Assembly (NCBI RefSeq): GCF_030440555.1
Contig: NZ_CP047118.1
Span: 186,001-250,000, forward strand
Reading direction: 5' to 3'
Source: Corynebacterium caspium DSM 44850
GTDB lineage: Bacteria; Actinomycetota; Actinomycetes; Mycobacteriales; Mycobacteriaceae
Length of the DNA: 64,000 nt
The notes beneath the pieces are model-generated. The model ran no database searches. It saw only the letters and a program-made list of their open reading frames with translations, and was not told where the DNA came from. This document shows positions 45,409-56,247 of the stretch, piece by piece. How positions within the stretch are numbered: the stretch's first letter is position 1; every line of letters begins with the position of its first letter. Position numbers and translations under genes: made by a program.

Positions 45409-46602
45409 ATGGTGGTCATGCCCAGAGTAAAAATGTCTACCCGTGCTCGCTTACACGAGTTAGATAAATCCATGAGCGGGCGGGCCCAAAGGGTGCGCAA
45501 GCGTATTTGGCATATTTTGCAATCGGGCCTGGGGGCGGCCTTAGCATATTGGTTTGCCACTGAAATTGCCGGACACGCCAACCCTTTTTTCGCCCCGATT
45601 TCCGCGGTAATAATTATCGGATTAAATGGCGGCGATAGAACCCAAAAAGCCCTGGAGCTCTCCTTTGGTTGTGTGTTGGGAGTAGGTTTTGCCGATCTCA
45701 TCATTCCGCTGATGGGGGAAGGCGTATGGCAGCTTTCAGTAGCGGTAATGGCCTCTTTAGCTATTTCTTCTTTCCTTTCTGCCTCACCTTTAGTAAGTAA
45801 CCAAATGGCTATCGGTGCCATTTTGATTGCCACGATGTTGCCCGTGGCCCCAACTGCCCAAGGGGCTAATTTGGGCCCTGATCGCATGATTGATGCCATC
45901 GTGGGATCAGTAGTGGCACTCTTAGTAACCGCGGTGATGCCAAATAATCCTTTGGCGGCAGGAAGGCAAGAAATTGCCAATGTTTTAGGTATTGCTTCCT
46001 CGGTTTTAGGTGATGTCGCTAAGGCTTTGCGCACTGATAATCAGAATTTATTAGAAGATGCCTTGATGGTGGTGCGGGATACCCAAGCCGATATTGATCG
46101 CATGTTGGAGGCGGCAAAAGTAGGTAAGGAATCCACTACTATTTCGCCTTTGATGTGGACTAATCGGCGGCGAGTTAGGACTTTAGAGCGAATTATTTCG
46201 CCTTTGGATAACTGTTTGCGCAATTGTCGAGTATTGGTGCGTCGAGCCTATATTCTTACCGAAGATCAAGATAAAGTTTCTGAAAATCAGATCCAGATGT
46301 TTGATGAACTTTCAGAAATTTGTCTAAGTTTGGCCAATATTTATGAATCGCGTTCAAATACGCGCGAAGCCATCGAAATCCCGGTAGCCGTAAACCATTT
46401 ACGCCTATTAGGGGCTAGATCTGGGCTAGAAAACGTAGAAGGCCGGGTTCTTTCTGCCTATGCTTTATTGGCGCAAACTCGCTCCATCATTGTGGATCTG
46501 ATGCAGGTCTGTGGGATGTCGCGCGAATCTGCCATAGCTGTTTTGGCTCCCACTTCTAGCACCCCGGCTTATCCGCCAGAAATCTGGGAACAAGAAAACT
46601 AA
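45409..46602 (+). CDS. FUSC/aromatic-acid-exporter-like membrane protein
   Basis: The 397-residue protein has a basic N-terminus, a block of about six helices (about 35-190; SGLGAALAYWFATEIAGHAN, FFAPISAVIIIGLNGGDRTQ, then MIDAIVGSVVALLVTAVMPN) and a long helical cytoplasmic tail. This plan is that of the FUSC/ArAE group. The exact start is uncertain: ATG 45409 or ATG 45418 (MPRVKMS). Confidence 0.75.
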   Translation: MVVMPRVKMSTRARLHELDKSMSGRAQRVRKRIWHILQSGLGAALAYWFATEIAGHANPFFAPISAVIIIGLNGGDRTQKALELSFGCVLGVGFADLIIPLMGEGVWQLSVAVMASLAISSFLSASPLVSNQMAIGAILIATMLPVAPTAQGANLGPDRMIDAIVGSVVALLVTAVMPNNPLAAGRQEIANVLGIASSVLGDVAKALRTDNQNLLEDALMVVRDTQADIDRMLEAAKVGKESTTISPLMWTNRRRVRTLERIISPLDNCLRNCRVLVRRAYILTEDQDKVSENQIQMFDELSEICLSLANIYESRSNTREAIEIPVAVNHLRLLGARSGLENVEGRVLSAYALLAQTRSIIVDLMQVCGMSRESAIAVLAPTSSTPAYPPEIWEQEN

Positions 46603-46603
46603 A

Positions 46604-47407
46604 TTATGGACGCACAATTTGTAGATCGCGCAAATGCCGATAAAAAGTAGTGCGCTCCACCGGGCGGGGCACCGCCACCCCATCTACTACAATTTTTAGA
46701 TTCTGGCCGCCGGCTTGTACCGCCCGGCCAGTTTTTATTTGCGCTGGTTGCAGGAATTTTCGCGTACTGCCCTGGGCATCTAAAAGCCGCACAGCAGCAA
46801 TACCAGGGGCATCGTGCAACGGAACTAAACGCACCCCATAGGCATCAGAAAAAAGCAGCGTATGGCTATCTACGGCCACTTCGCCGATCATGGGCGCGGC
46901 ATCGAAATCTGTAATAGTTGCCGAACCAGCCAGCGCTACCCCGCGATCATTACGGATAAGCGGCGCCGGATTTACCTGCCCATAAAGAGCTAAAGGCAAG
47001 CCTGCTGCACCTATGGGCAGACCCCAGTTTTTAGCCGCAGCACTAGCCGTTAAAGGCAGATAGGCCACCTCTACCCAGAGGTTATCGGCGCGCATTAGGC
47101 GGGTTAGGACTGCAGAAAGTGCGGCATCATCGCCAACTACAATCACCCGTAGTCGCTGCTTTAAATAAGGGACTTGCGGTGCTGTGGTGGGGGCGCCTAG
47201 ATGTCGAACATCTGGTTGAGCCGTAATATCTTCCAAGCTTGGAGTGGGGTCCACCGGGAGAGCAACTCGGGCAGCTTCATCAAGCACGCGCAGGTCAGAG
47301 CGTTGCGGAAGGGTGGGCAGGGTGATTATTTGGGCGTCTTCAGGAAGCGCAGCAGAGGTGAGGATGGTGCGAGCCTGATCACCACAGCATAAAAAAAGCA
47401 GGTGCAT
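46604..47407 (-). CDS. Conserved corynebacterial protein of unknown function
   Basis: From ATG 47407 the product has 267 residues and begins MHLLFLCCGDQARTILTSAA. An in-frame start at 47461 would add 18 poorly protein-like residues. The middle (RVIVVGDDAALSAVLTRLMR) recalls the glycine-rich loop region of diacylglycerol-kinase-like proteins, but the classical GGDGT is absent. The second half is beta-rich. It is divergent from purA. Function unknown. Confidence 0.6.
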   Translation of the reverse strand: MHLLFLCCGDQARTILTSAALPEDAQIITLPTLPQRSDLRVLDEAARVALPVDPTPSLEDITAQPDVRHLGAPTTAPQVPYLKQRLRVIVVGDDAALSAVLTRLMRADNLWVEVAYLPLTASAAAKNWGLPIGAAGLPLALYGQVNPAPLIRNDRGVALAGSATITDFDAAPMIGEVAVDSHTLLFSDAYGVRLVPLHDAPGIAAVRLLDAQGSTRKFLQPAQIKTGRAVQAGGQNLKIVVDGVAVPRPVERTTFYRHLRDLQIVRP

Positions 47408-47496
47408 ACAGGTAGAGTAACCAGATGTGCTGAGTACGGCCAGGTGTCGTACTTTTAACAACCCCGACTTAAAACTTTCAGCAAGGACGAATTTTC

Positions 47497-48783
47497 ATGG
47501 CTGCTATCGTGATTGTGGGCGCCCAGTGGGGCGATGAAGGCAAAGGAAAGGCCACCGATATTCTCGGCGGCTTAGTGGACTTTGTAGTAAAGCCCAATGG
47601 CGGCAATAATGCTGGCCACACTGTGGTAGTTGGGGGCGAAAAATATGAGCTCAAACTACTGCCCGCCGGAGTGCTTTCCGAAAATGCCACCCCGATTCTG
47701 GGCAATGGTGTGGTTATCAATTTGGAAGCCCTCTTTGAAGAAATCGACGGGCTCGAAGCCCGCGGTGCCGATGCCTCCCGCCTGCGTATTTCTGCAAATG
47801 CCCACTTGGTGGCGCCTTATCACCAGATCCTAGATCGCGTCCAGGAACGCTTCCTAGGCAAGCGCGCTATTGGTACCACTGGGCGCGGCATTGGCCCCAC
47901 TTATGCGGATAAAGTTTCCCGCGTGGGCCTGCGCGTGCAAGATATTTTTGATGAATCCATTTTGCGACAAAAAATTGAATCTGCCCTGGACGTCAAAAAC
48001 CAGCTGCTAATCAAGCTTTATAATCGGCCTGCAATTGTGGCTGAGGAAATTGTGCAGTACTTCCTGGGATACCGGGAACGCCTGCGTCCGATGGTTATTA
48101 ATGCCGAATATGTGCTCAATGAGGCCCTCGATGCCGGCAAATCTGTCCTCATGGAGGGCGGCCAAGCCACCATGCTAGATGTGGATCACGGCACCTATCC
48201 TTTCGTGACTTCTTCTAATCCCACTGCCGGTGGGGCTTGTGTGGGCTCGGGTATTGGCCCGACGAAGATCACCTCTTCTTTGGGCATTATCAAGGCCTAT
48301 ACCACTCGCGTCGGGGCTGGTCCTTTCCCCACAGAACTTTTCGATAAATGGGGCGAATACCTGCAGGTCACTGGCGGGGAAATCGGGGTAAATACCGGGC
48401 GCAAGCGGCGTTGTGGTTGGTATGATTCCGTGGTTGCTCGTTATGCCAGCCGGGTGAATGGCTTCACGGATTTATTTATAACCAAACTGGATGTGCTCAC
48501 CGGTATTGGGGAAATTCCGATCTGTGTAGCTTATGACGTAGATGGCGTGCGTTTCGATGAAATGCCTATTACTCAATCAGATTTCCATCATGCTAAGCCT
48601 ATATATGAGGTTATGCCAGCATGGGATGAAGATATTTCTGGGTGCCGTAGTTTTGCGGAACTTCCGGAAAAAGCTCAGGCATATGTGCGCCGTTTAGAGG
48701 AGCTATCTGGATGCCGGATCAGTTATATCGGGGTGGGTCCAAGGCGGGATCAGACCATCGTTTTGCATGATGTGATGGCTTAA
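47497..48783 (+). CDS. purA: Adenylosuccinate synthetase
   Basis: The 428-residue enzyme begins [20 protein letters not shown] with the GTP P-loop, then [28 protein letters not shown] and [18 protein letters not shown]. It joins IMP and aspartate in AMP synthesis. AGCAAGGACG precedes the ATG. Confidence 0.97.
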   Translation: MAAIVIVGAQWGDEGKGKATDILGGLVDFVVKPNGGNNAGHTVVVGGEKYELKLLPAGVLSENATPILGNGVVINLEALFEEIDGLEARGADASRLRISANAHLVAPYHQILDRVQERFLGKRAIGTTGRGIGPTYADKVSRVGLRVQDIFDESILRQKIESALDVKNQLLIKLYNRPAIVAEEIVQYFLGYRERLRPMVINAEYVLNEALDAGKSVLMEGGQATMLDVDHGTYPFVTSSNPTAGGACVGSGIGPTKITSSLGIIKAYTTRVGAGPFPTELFDKWGEYLQVTGGEIGVNTGRKRRCGWYDSVVARYASRVNGFTDLFITKLDVLTGIGEIPICVAYDVDGVRFDEMPITQSDFHHAKPIYEVMPAWDEDISGCRSFAELPEKAQAYVRRLEELSGCRISYIGVGPRRDQTIVLHDVMA

Positions 48784-48797
48784 AGCCTGCTATAAAG

Positions 48798-48856
48798 GTA
48801 TTTTCCTTCCGGCCTAATCTGGTGGGTGTCCTGACAAGGGGCCGGAAGGAAAATAC
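48798..48856 (+). terminator. Terminator after purA
   Basis: GTATTTTCCTTCCGGCC pairs perfectly over 17 bp with GGCCGGAAGGAAAATAC across a 25-base loop. CACCCTTATTATA follows, so the T-run is weak. Confidence 0.7.
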
Positions 48857-49090
48857 ACCCTTATTATACCCCCAATATTTTGTTTTATAAAGAGTGCTAT
48901 AAGTGTTAACGCAGGTAACGGGACTAGTGTCCTGTTTAGGTGAAGTTAAATTCTAGAAAATGATCGATAGTATTATTTTAGAATGATATGCTTATGTGGA
49001 CCAATTCACAGAAGGTCCTCGGCATATGCATTAAGTATCTGTCGGGGGAGCCCTGGGTGAGCCGCTACTCAAAAAGTAGGACTCCTAACC
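48857..49090 (+). other. Spacer between purA and purT region
   Basis: AT-rich at first (TATTATTTTAGAATGATA), then a GC-rich segment near 49040-49065 and a small GGACC/GGTCC hairpin at about 48998-49018. I looked for a purine or ZTP riboswitch pattern and found none that fits. Confidence 0.4.
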
Positions 49091-49273
49091 ATGACTTCAC
49101 CAATTGGACAAGGCATAACTGCCCTCATCCTGACCGTTATTTTTGTCGGAATAGCTTTCTTGCCATTTGATGGCGCACTAATCGCTGGCTTATCGCTGGC
49201 ATTGTGCTCAATCACTTGGGTGTGGTGGGGTTTCTCGCTAGCAGCGACCCCTGAGCACCTACGAACTGGCTAA
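49091..49273 (+). CDS. Small two-helix membrane protein
   Basis: The 60-residue product has two hydrophobic helices (about 8-24 and 28-49) separated by FDG, and ends in LAATPEHLRTG. TAGGA lies 11 bases before the ATG. It lies 24 bases upstream of purT and may be cotranscribed. No family recognised. Confidence 0.6.
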   Translation: MTSPIGQGITALILTVIFVGIAFLPFDGALIAGLSLALCSITWVWWGFSLAATPEHLRTG

Positions 49274-49297
49274 AGCTGCTCTTCAGGCCATACACTC

Positions 49298-50581
49298 GTG
49301 GCCATGAAGGCTGATCAAACTGCTAGAATCGGTACTCCCTTGACTCCCAGCGCCACAACTATTGTGTTGCTGGGTTCAGGGGAGCTCAGCAAAGAACTAG
49401 CTATTTCTTTCCACCGCTTAGGTGTTGAAGTACATGCCGCTGATCGCAGTGCTGATGCCCCTGCACAACAAATTGCACATGTATCTCATGTCTTAGATGT
49501 CGCTGATCCCCAAGCTGTGACCAGCTTGATTGTTCGGATCCAGCCAGACTATATAATCCCCGAAATTGAGACCATCGCAGCAGAAGTCTTAGAAGCGGTG
49601 GAAAGTCATCAAATTGCCACGGTAGTTCCCTCAGCCAAAGCCGCCGCGCTTTCCAATAGCCGCGAAAGAATGCGCCGCTTAGTAGTTGAAGAACTAGGCA
49701 TCCCCACCCCGAATTATGCATTCGCCCATAATCGCGCAGAATTCGACGCTGCTTTTGAAAAGCTTGGCTTTCCCTGCATTGCGAAATCTGCCCACCAAGG
49801 CCCCGATGCCAAAGCAAATATAAATATCAATTCGGCCGCAGATATCGACGCTGCCTGGACTCATCTAGCTGGCAGTGCCGGTGGTGACGTTAGCGGCACA
49901 GATGCCGGCACACCCACCGAGACCGGCGCACCCGGCACACCCACCGCTTTAGTCATCGAACGCATTGTGGATTTCGATATGGAAATCAGTCTGCCGGTGG
50001 TGCGAGCGATTGATCATCAAACCGGCAAATTAGCCAACTGGTTTTGTGAACCCATCGCCTATACCTATGGTAATGGCGATTATCTCGAATCCTGGCAGCC
50101 TGCACAGCTTTCGACAGCCGCGCTAGATAATGCTCGCAGTGTGGCCGCGCGTGTGAGCAATGCCCTTGGGGGGCGGGGAGTATTTAATGTGAAACTCTTT
50201 GTGGACGGCGATACCGTCTATTTCTCAGAGGTGCACGCCCGCCCGCACGATACCGGCCTGGTAACCGTAGCCACGCAACGCTGCAACCAATTTGATCTGC
50301 ATGCCAGGGCTATTTTGGGGCTGCCAGTAGATGTCACCCTCATTAGCCCTGGGGCTGCGGTGGCCTTAAATAGCCCGGTAGATGCTTATGCAGTGAGCTA
50401 TAACGGCTTGGAAAAAGCTTTCAGCGTGCCAGAGAGCACTGTGGAATTATTTGGCAAACATAATGCGCGCATTGGTCGACGCATGGGCATTGCCTTGGCC
50501 ACTGCAGAAGATGCCGCCACCGCCCTAGAAAGGGCGCATATGGCGGCATCTGCAGTGGAGATTTCAGTGCACGAAAGCTAA
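49298..50581 (+). CDS. purT: Formate-dependent GAR transformylase PurT
   Basis: The 427-residue ATP-grasp enzyme uses formate and ATP to formylate GAR. Motifs: IVLLGSGELSKELAISFHRL, IIPEIETIAAEVL, PSAKAAALSNSRERMRRLVV, VIERIVDFDMEISLPVVRAI and FNVKLFVDGDTVYFSEVHAR. Between LAG and TALVIERIV there is a Gly/Thr/Pro-rich insert (about residues 193-213) not typical of the family. GTG 49298 is the start; GTG then ATG (49304) are both possible. Confidence 0.92.
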   Translation: MAMKADQTARIGTPLTPSATTIVLLGSGELSKELAISFHRLGVEVHAADRSADAPAQQIAHVSHVLDVADPQAVTSLIVRIQPDYIIPEIETIAAEVLEAVESHQIATVVPSAKAAALSNSRERMRRLVVEELGIPTPNYAFAHNRAEFDAAFEKLGFPCIAKSAHQGPDAKANININSAADIDAAWTHLAGSAGGDVSGTDAGTPTETGAPGTPTALVIERIVDFDMEISLPVVRAIDHQTGKLANWFCEPIAYTYGNGDYLESWQPAQLSTAALDNARSVAARVSNALGGRGVFNVKLFVDGDTVYFSEVHARPHDTGLVTVATQRCNQFDLHARAILGLPVDVTLISPGAAVALNSPVDAYAVSYNGLEKAFSVPESTVELFGKHNARIGRRMGIALATAEDAATALERAHMAASAVEISVHES

Positions 50582-50631
50582 GCGTGCAGGTGACGCGGCG
50601 ACCGGGCGGCCAGGCGGCCCGGCACCTGCTC

Positions 50632-51996
50632 CTAGCTTTCCTCTACGCGGGAGTGTTCCAACATTTCCGCAACTTCTACATACTTCTTGCGCTCACGGCC
50701 CTCGGCTGCCCCAGCGGCTCGTTCAGCGGCATCCAACTGATGCCAGCCATCCCAGGTGGTGTACTCAATATTACGAGCCTCTAGGAGCTCAATAATGGCA
50801 TCTTCGGCCGGATTCTCCGGGGCAGAGAGCTTGCCGGTGGCATAATCTTGCAGCAAGATCTCAGTGGTTTCCTTGGCATCAGATTTGGTATTGCCAATCA
50901 AGCCAATGGGTCCGCGTTTAATCCACCCAGTGGCGTATAGCCCTGGCAGTGGTTTGCCGTCGGCAGCTAAGATATGGCCGCCATCATTGGGCATGATATG
51001 AGCGGTCTCATCAAAGGGCACACCCTTTACGGGTTCAGAACGGTACCCCACAGCGCGGTATACGGCCTGTACAGGCCAGGTATTTTTCTTGCCAGTGCCC
51101 CGGACATCGCCGGTGCCATCTAGTTCGGTGCGCTCGGTAATAAAGCCGGTAACATTGCCGTCTTCATCGCCAAGAATTTCCACCGGAGATTCAAAGAAGT
51201 GGATGAAGATTTTATGCGGGGCACCCTTGGGTTCCCGGATGGCATAATTTTCCAAGGTTTGGCACACCAGGTCTACTGATTTTGAAGCGCGGCGAGCTTC
51301 TTCGCTGGCGGCATCGTAATCAATATCTTCAGGGTCTACTATGACTTCCACATTGGGGGAGTGATCTAGTTCCTTGAGTTCTAGCGGGGTGAATTTAGCT
51401 TGGGCAGGGCCGCGTCGTCCAAAGATATGGATTTCGCGGGCAGCACTGCGAGAGAGATTCGCATACACATTATCGGGAATTTCGGTGACCAACATCTCAT
51501 CGGCAGTTTTAGCTAGCACCCGAGAAATATCTAGACCGACATTGCCTACGCCTACCACTGCAACTTGTTCGGCAGAAAGATCCCAATCCCGACTGAAGTA
51601 GGGATTGCCATCGTAGAAGCCCACAAATTGGCCTGCACCATAGTGGCCGCGCATCTCTTTGCCAGGAATATTGAGGTCTCTATCGGCTACGGCACCGGTG
51701 GAGAAAATGATGGCATCATAAAAGCTGCGGAGCTCTTCAACGGTGATATCTTCGCCGATAGTGATATTGCCAAGCAGGCGCACTTCTGGCTTATCTAGTA
51801 CGTTGTGCAGGGATTTAATGATGCCTTTAATGCGAGGATGATCAGGGGCCACGCCATAGCGGATTAGGCCGAAGGGGGCGGGCATTTTCTCAAAAAGATC
51901 CACCTGCACCGGGTGCTCAGACTTCATGAGAAGATCGGAAGCATAGATGCCAGCTGGGCCAGCACCCACAACAGCAACGCGCAAAGGACGTGTCAT
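50632..51996 (-). CDS. fprA: Ferredoxin/adrenodoxin-NADP+ reductase FprA
   Basis: The 454-residue flavoprotein has the FAD motif VAVVGAGPAGIYASDLLMKS, APFGLIRYGVAPDHPRIKGI and the NADP motif AVVGVGNVGLDISRVLAKT, with a GWIKRGPIGLIGNTKSDA segment near the C-terminus. It matches the adrenodoxin-reductase type of mycobacterial FprA. GGAAACC precedes ATG 51996. Confidence 0.93.
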   Translation of the reverse strand: MTRPLRVAVVGAGPAGIYASDLLMKSEHPVQVDLFEKMPAPFGLIRYGVAPDHPRIKGIIKSLHNVLDKPEVRLLGNITIGEDITVEELRSFYDAIIFSTGAVADRDLNIPGKEMRGHYGAGQFVGFYDGNPYFSRDWDLSAEQVAVVGVGNVGLDISRVLAKTADEMLVTEIPDNVYANLSRSAAREIHIFGRRGPAQAKFTPLELKELDHSPNVEVIVDPEDIDYDAASEEARRASKSVDLVCQTLENYAIREPKGAPHKIFIHFFESPVEILGDEDGNVTGFITERTELDGTGDVRGTGKKNTWPVQAVYRAVGYRSEPVKGVPFDETAHIMPNDGGHILAADGKPLPGLYATGWIKRGPIGLIGNTKSDAKETTEILLQDYATGKLSAPENPAEDAIIELLEARNIEYTTWDGWHQLDAAERAAGAAEGRERKKYVEVAEMLEHSRVEES

Positions 51997-52189
51997 GGTT
52001 TCCTTTTCATTGAATATATTGAATCTATTAATAAGCAGAAGGCTTTGGGTTTTTTCAGTATACGGGGTTAGTTCCGGGGTGAGGTACGCCTGAATCCTGA
52101 TCTACCAGAAACCGTACGTATGCTTGTAGAGTTGTCGGTTGAAGAAAATGTTGTGTTAGCTCAATCGTTTTCGAGAAAGGCGCATTTGT

Positions 52190-53545
52190 ATGTCAGCCGT
52201 ATTAACCGCGGTCAATCGTAATTTTGCAGATCTAGATTTAACTGAACTTGCCAGTCGGCTAGAAGCCCAGTTGCTGCCCTTAAATGGCAACACTGTAGCC
52301 GCAGCTATTCATGACGTAGATCTCAGCACCCCTACCCTTATCCAAGGTACTGGGGTGCCATGTTTTGATGCAGAAGTTGCTGCAGCTTTAGGGGTACCGC
52401 TGCTGCTAGTAGCTGATTCCTTAGGTGCGCACACAGATCTTGTGGCGCAGGAAGTTACAGCTTTGCAGGCAGTAATCGGGGGATTTTTTGTAGCTGAAGA
52501 TTTAGCCGATACCGCTAAAATACAGGCCGCTTTTGCCACCCCGGCAGCACCGGTAATGTCCGCGGAACTTTTTGAATCTTGGCTGCTACAGCGCGCCAAG
52601 GAACAACAATCGCATATTGTTTTGCCCGAAGGTGAAGATGACCGTATTTTGCAGGCTGCACATCAGCTGCTTGCTGGAGACATCGTAGAGCTCACCATTT
52701 TGGGGGTTCCTGAAAAAGTTGCGGCTCGTGCCACTGAACTGGGCTTAGACCTTAGCAAAGCCAATATTGTGGATCACTTAACTGATCCGCGGGCGGAAGA
52801 ATTTGCGGCCACCTTTGCAGAGCTACGCAAGAAAAAGGGCGTGACCTTAGAGCAAGCGCGCGAAACCATGCGCGATGTTTCCTACTACGCCACCATGATG
52901 ATCCAAGAAGGCCTAGCGGATGGCATGGTCTCCGGTGCCGCCCACACCACTGCGCACACCATTCGTCCAGCTTTCCAGATCATTAAGACTGCCCCTGGGG
53001 CCTCAGTAGTATCGTCAATCTTTTTGATGGTGCAGCGTGGCCGGCTCTGGGCTTTCGGCGACTGTGCTGTAAACCCGAACCCCAATGACGCACAACTAGC
53101 AGAAATCGCGGTCAGTTCTGCGCGCACTGCTGCGATGTTTGGAATTGATCCCAAGGTAGCCATGCTGAGCTATTCCACCGGATCTTCTGGCCAGGGACCC
53201 GATGTAGATGCCGTCGTCGCAGCTACTGCTAAGGCTCAGGAATTAGCTCCGGAGCTGGCAATTGATGGCCCACTGCAATTCGATGCCGCCTGTGACCCAG
53301 CAGTTGCAGCCAGCAAGGCTCCAGATTCCCCGGTAGCTGGCCACGCAAATGTATTTATCTTCCCCGATTTGCAGTCCGGCAATATTGGCTATAAAACTGC
53401 GCAACGTACCGGTGGTGCTTTAGCCGTGGGTCCGATCCTGCAGGGTCTTAATAAACCCATCAACGATCTTTCCCGTGGCGCCACCGTGCCAGATATCGTA
53501 AATACGGTTGCAATTACTGCCATTCAAGCTGGAGGTTCCCACTAA
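52190..53545 (+). CDS. pta: Phosphate acetyltransferase
   Basis: The 451-residue Pta has a shortened N-terminal regulatory part (about 1-130) and the catalytic PTA domain (from [17 protein letters not shown] to the end, including [20 protein letters not shown], then [17 protein letters not shown]). It interconverts acetyl-CoA and acetyl phosphate. The stop overlaps the ackA ATG by one base. Confidence 0.95.
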   Translation: MSAVLTAVNRNFADLDLTELASRLEAQLLPLNGNTVAAAIHDVDLSTPTLIQGTGVPCFDAEVAAALGVPLLLVADSLGAHTDLVAQEVTALQAVIGGFFVAEDLADTAKIQAAFATPAAPVMSAELFESWLLQRAKEQQSHIVLPEGEDDRILQAAHQLLAGDIVELTILGVPEKVAARATELGLDLSKANIVDHLTDPRAEEFAATFAELRKKKGVTLEQARETMRDVSYYATMMIQEGLADGMVSGAAHTTAHTIRPAFQIIKTAPGASVVSSIFLMVQRGRLWAFGDCAVNPNPNDAQLAEIAVSSARTAAMFGIDPKVAMLSYSTGSSGQGPDVDAVVAATAKAQELAPELAIDGPLQFDAACDPAVAASKAPDSPVAGHANVFIFPDLQSGNIGYKTAQRTGGALAVGPILQGLNKPINDLSRGATVPDIVNTVAITAIQAGGSH

Positions 53546-54738
53546 TGTCTAATGTTCTCGTCCTAAACTCCGGATCATCTTCATTGAAGTTCCAAATCCT
53601 AGATCCTAAAGCCGGAGCAGAGGTAGGCCCGCAGGTTGTGGGCCTAGTGGAACAAATCGGGGAGACCAAGGGCCATATTGTTCTCAAGCATGAGGGCGAA
53701 AAATATGAGCTCACCGCGGAAATCCCGGATCACACTGTCGGTCTAACCCTGGCGCTAGAACTCATGGAGACCAATGGTTTTGGTCTTTCTAATATTGAGA
53801 TCGCTGCCGTAGGCCACCGCGTAGTACACGGCGGAACCGTATTTTCAGGACCACAGCTGGTAGACGATGCCGCCTTGGAGAAGATGCGCGAGCTCATCCC
53901 GCTAGCCCCGCTGCACAACCCGGCCAATATTGCCGGTATTGAAGTAGCTCGCGAAATGCTGCCCGAGGTGCCACACGTGGCAGTTTTTGATACCGGTTTC
54001 TTCCAGTCGATGCCTGCCGAAGCTGCTACCTACGCCATTAATAAAGATGTTGCTGATAAGTACAGCGTGCGTCGTTATGGCTTCCACGGCACCTCGCATG
54101 AGTTCATCTCTCAAGAAGTACCGGCACTGCTTGGTAAGCCAGCTGCTGAGGTAAACCAGATTGTTTTGCACCTGGGTAATGGTGCTTCAGCTTCTGCAGT
54201 GCGCGGCGGTAAAGCCATTGATACCTCCATGGGGATGACCCCGCTGGCAGGTTTGGTAATGGGTACGCGCTCTGGCGATATCGATGCCGGGGTAGTTTTC
54301 CACCTGAGCCGTCAGGCCGGTATGAGCGTGGATGAAATTGATACCCTGCTTAACCACAAGTCCGGAGTTAAGGGCCTGTGTGGCTTTAATGACTTCCGGG
54401 ATCTGCACGCCCACCGGGAAGCTGGCGATGCAGCTGCCGAATTAGCCTACCGGGTATATATCCACCAGCTGCGTCACTATATTGGCGCTTATATGATTGA
54501 GCTGGGCCGAGTAGATGCCATTACTTTCACCGCTGGAGTTGGCGAAAACGATGATTATGTCCGTGCCGATGCCCTAGCTGAACTGGAAAACTTTGGTATC
54601 TTCATTGATCCAGAACGTAATAAAGTTCGCGGCGGGGCTCGTCTGATTAGCACTGATGAATCCCCAGTGAAGGTTTTCGTAGTTCCTACCAATGAAGAGC
54701 TAGCTATTGCTCGTTTTGCACTCTCGCTGGTTGTTTAA
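53545..54738 (+). CDS. ackA: Acetate kinase
   Basis: The 397-residue kinase begins [20 protein letters not shown] and has [32 protein letters not shown] and [20 protein letters not shown]. With Pta it forms or uses acetate. It is translationally coupled to pta and followed by a terminator. Confidence 0.97.
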   Translation: MSNVLVLNSGSSSLKFQILDPKAGAEVGPQVVGLVEQIGETKGHIVLKHEGEKYELTAEIPDHTVGLTLALELMETNGFGLSNIEIAAVGHRVVHGGTVFSGPQLVDDAALEKMRELIPLAPLHNPANIAGIEVAREMLPEVPHVAVFDTGFFQSMPAEAATYAINKDVADKYSVRRYGFHGTSHEFISQEVPALLGKPAAEVNQIVLHLGNGASASAVRGGKAIDTSMGMTPLAGLVMGTRSGDIDAGVVFHLSRQAGMSVDEIDTLLNHKSGVKGLCGFNDFRDLHAHREAGDAAAELAYRVYIHQLRHYIGAYMIELGRVDAITFTAGVGENDDYVRADALAELENFGIFIDPERNKVRGGARLISTDESPVKVFVVPTNEELAIARFALSLVV

Positions 54739-54777
54739 GCACTAAAAAGGGTTAATGCCCTTAAAGCTCATAGCCAT

Positions 54778-54812
54778 AAAACGCAAGGCCTTTTTTGCCG
54801 GCCTTGCGTTTT
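54778..54812 (+). terminator. Terminator after ackA
   Basis: AAAACGCAAGGCC pairs perfectly over 13 bp with GGCCTTGCGTTTT across TTTTTTGCC; the tail TTTTAGTTATT supplies the T-rich stretch. Confidence 0.88.
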
Positions 54813-54937
54813 AGTTATTGTGGGATTGCTCATATTCGGGGGCAATTTGAAAACAGTATTAGCCCCAGTCCAGGCGTCATATATTCCTCCACTACCTAGA
54901 GTTTAAACCTTAGGTTGAAGTAGAGAGGATGCGAAAG

Positions 54938-56236
54938 ATGGACTCGGAGATCATGGGGGTGATCGCCCAGCTAATCATGGCCTTCACCCTAATTCTCATG
55001 GTGAGCGGCAAAACTCCGCTATATACCACCGCCGTAGTGGGCTCCACCGTGGCGGCCCTGGTATTTGGCGTACCCATTATTACCGATTCAGGAAGCGATG
55101 CCACCAGCATTAAATCCTTGCTGGTAGCTGGCTTAAATCCAGTTATTGCCGATATGGCCGGGGTGCTTATTTTTATTGGCGCTATGGAACACACCGGATA
55201 TCTGCGCATATTGGTAAATGCTATTATTCGCCAAGGTTCTAAACTCGGGGGAGGAGCTGGAGTAGCTGCCTCTGGCGGTATTGCAGCTGGCATTATTGGC
55301 GCCTTTACGGGATTTACCCAGCCGGCAATTACCGCAGTAGTTACTGGCCCTGCCTCGGTGAAACTGGGGGTGAACCCTTCTCAGTCTGCCGGCACACATG
55401 CCCACGCCGGACATTTGGGAAATTTTGCCGGCTTTACCCACCCCACTTTGCTAGCCATTATTGCTACTGTCGGGATCAAATTTGGGTGGATTAATGCCAT
55501 CGGTTTAGCTACTTCGTTGGTAATTTTTGGGGTTTCTTTTGCCCGAATGCGCCGCACCCAACAGGCCACAGCCACCTTAACGGCAACCGAACAAAATGCG
55601 GCCCTAGCAGAATTTGCCAGAGGTGAAAAAGAACCTTCCACCTTCTTAGTATTAATCCCATTCCTGCTGCTAGTTATCGGATTTTCCCTAGGGTACCCAG
55701 TATTTGCGGTGGGCTTTTTGGTTTCAGTAATTGTGATGCTGCTAGGCCGGGTAAATCCGCTAGAAACTGAGCACACTATGTTGAAATCTGTAGAGCGGGT
55801 AGCTGTACCCCTTATTGCTACGGTCGGATTTTTGTTTATGTCCGGAGTTATTAAAACCATCGGAATTACCGAGCTACTAGCTGGTTGGTTTGAACCAATG
55901 ATTAATGTTGCCCCAATTCTTACCCTGGTGGTGGTTTCTGGCATTGCCGGCTTATTGACGCAATCTAATTCTGCTTCGGCAGCCATTATTTTGCCGATGC
56001 TAGGAATTGTTATGAGCCATGGTGATATCAATCCCCTTGCTGCCGCGGTAGCAGCTGCTGGACCGACAGCTGTTATGCAATATTTCTTAACCGGTGGACC
56101 TGTCGCTGCCCTAGCTACGGCCATCCCGGTAGTACCTGGTAGTGACCTTAAAGCTGCGAATAGATTCCAGCGTCCTTCGCAATTAGCGGGCCTAGTATTT
56201 GTATCGGTACTTGCGGTGCTACTCGGTGGCTTTTAG
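54938..56236 (+). CDS. Ion-transporter-superfamily permease paired with asparaginase
   Basis: A 432-residue protein with about 11-12 helices in two similar halves; each half has a Gly-rich hairpin (for example GAFTGFTQPAITAVVTGPAS, then AGLLTQSNSASAAIILPMLG), the plan of GntP/CitMHS-like carriers. THAHAGHLGNFAGFTHPTL is a notable His cluster in a loop. ATG 54938 is preferred because GAGAGG sits 9 bases upstream; ATG 54929 overlaps that site. The asparaginase gene follows after 11 bases, so the substrate may be asparagine or a dicarboxylate amino acid (inference). Confidence 0.7.
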   Translation: MDSEIMGVIAQLIMAFTLILMVSGKTPLYTTAVVGSTVAALVFGVPIITDSGSDATSIKSLLVAGLNPVIADMAGVLIFIGAMEHTGYLRILVNAIIRQGSKLGGGAGVAASGGIAAGIIGAFTGFTQPAITAVVTGPASVKLGVNPSQSAGTHAHAGHLGNFAGFTHPTLLAIIATVGIKFGWINAIGLATSLVIFGVSFARMRRTQQATATLTATEQNAALAEFARGEKEPSTFLVLIPFLLLVIGFSLGYPVFAVGFLVSVIVMLLGRVNPLETEHTMLKSVERVAVPLIATVGFLFMSGVIKTIGITELLAGWFEPMINVAPILTLVVVSGIAGLLTQSNSASAAIILPMLGIVMSHGDINPLAAAVAAAGPTAVMQYFLTGGPVAALATAIPVVPGSDLKAANRFQRPSQLAGLVFVSVLAVLLGGF

Positions 56237-56247
56237 AGGAAAATATT

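Noticed and set aside
48857..49297. ZTP, purine or THF riboswitch before purT
   Set aside because: Neither conserved cores nor the expected pseudoknot strands are apparent.
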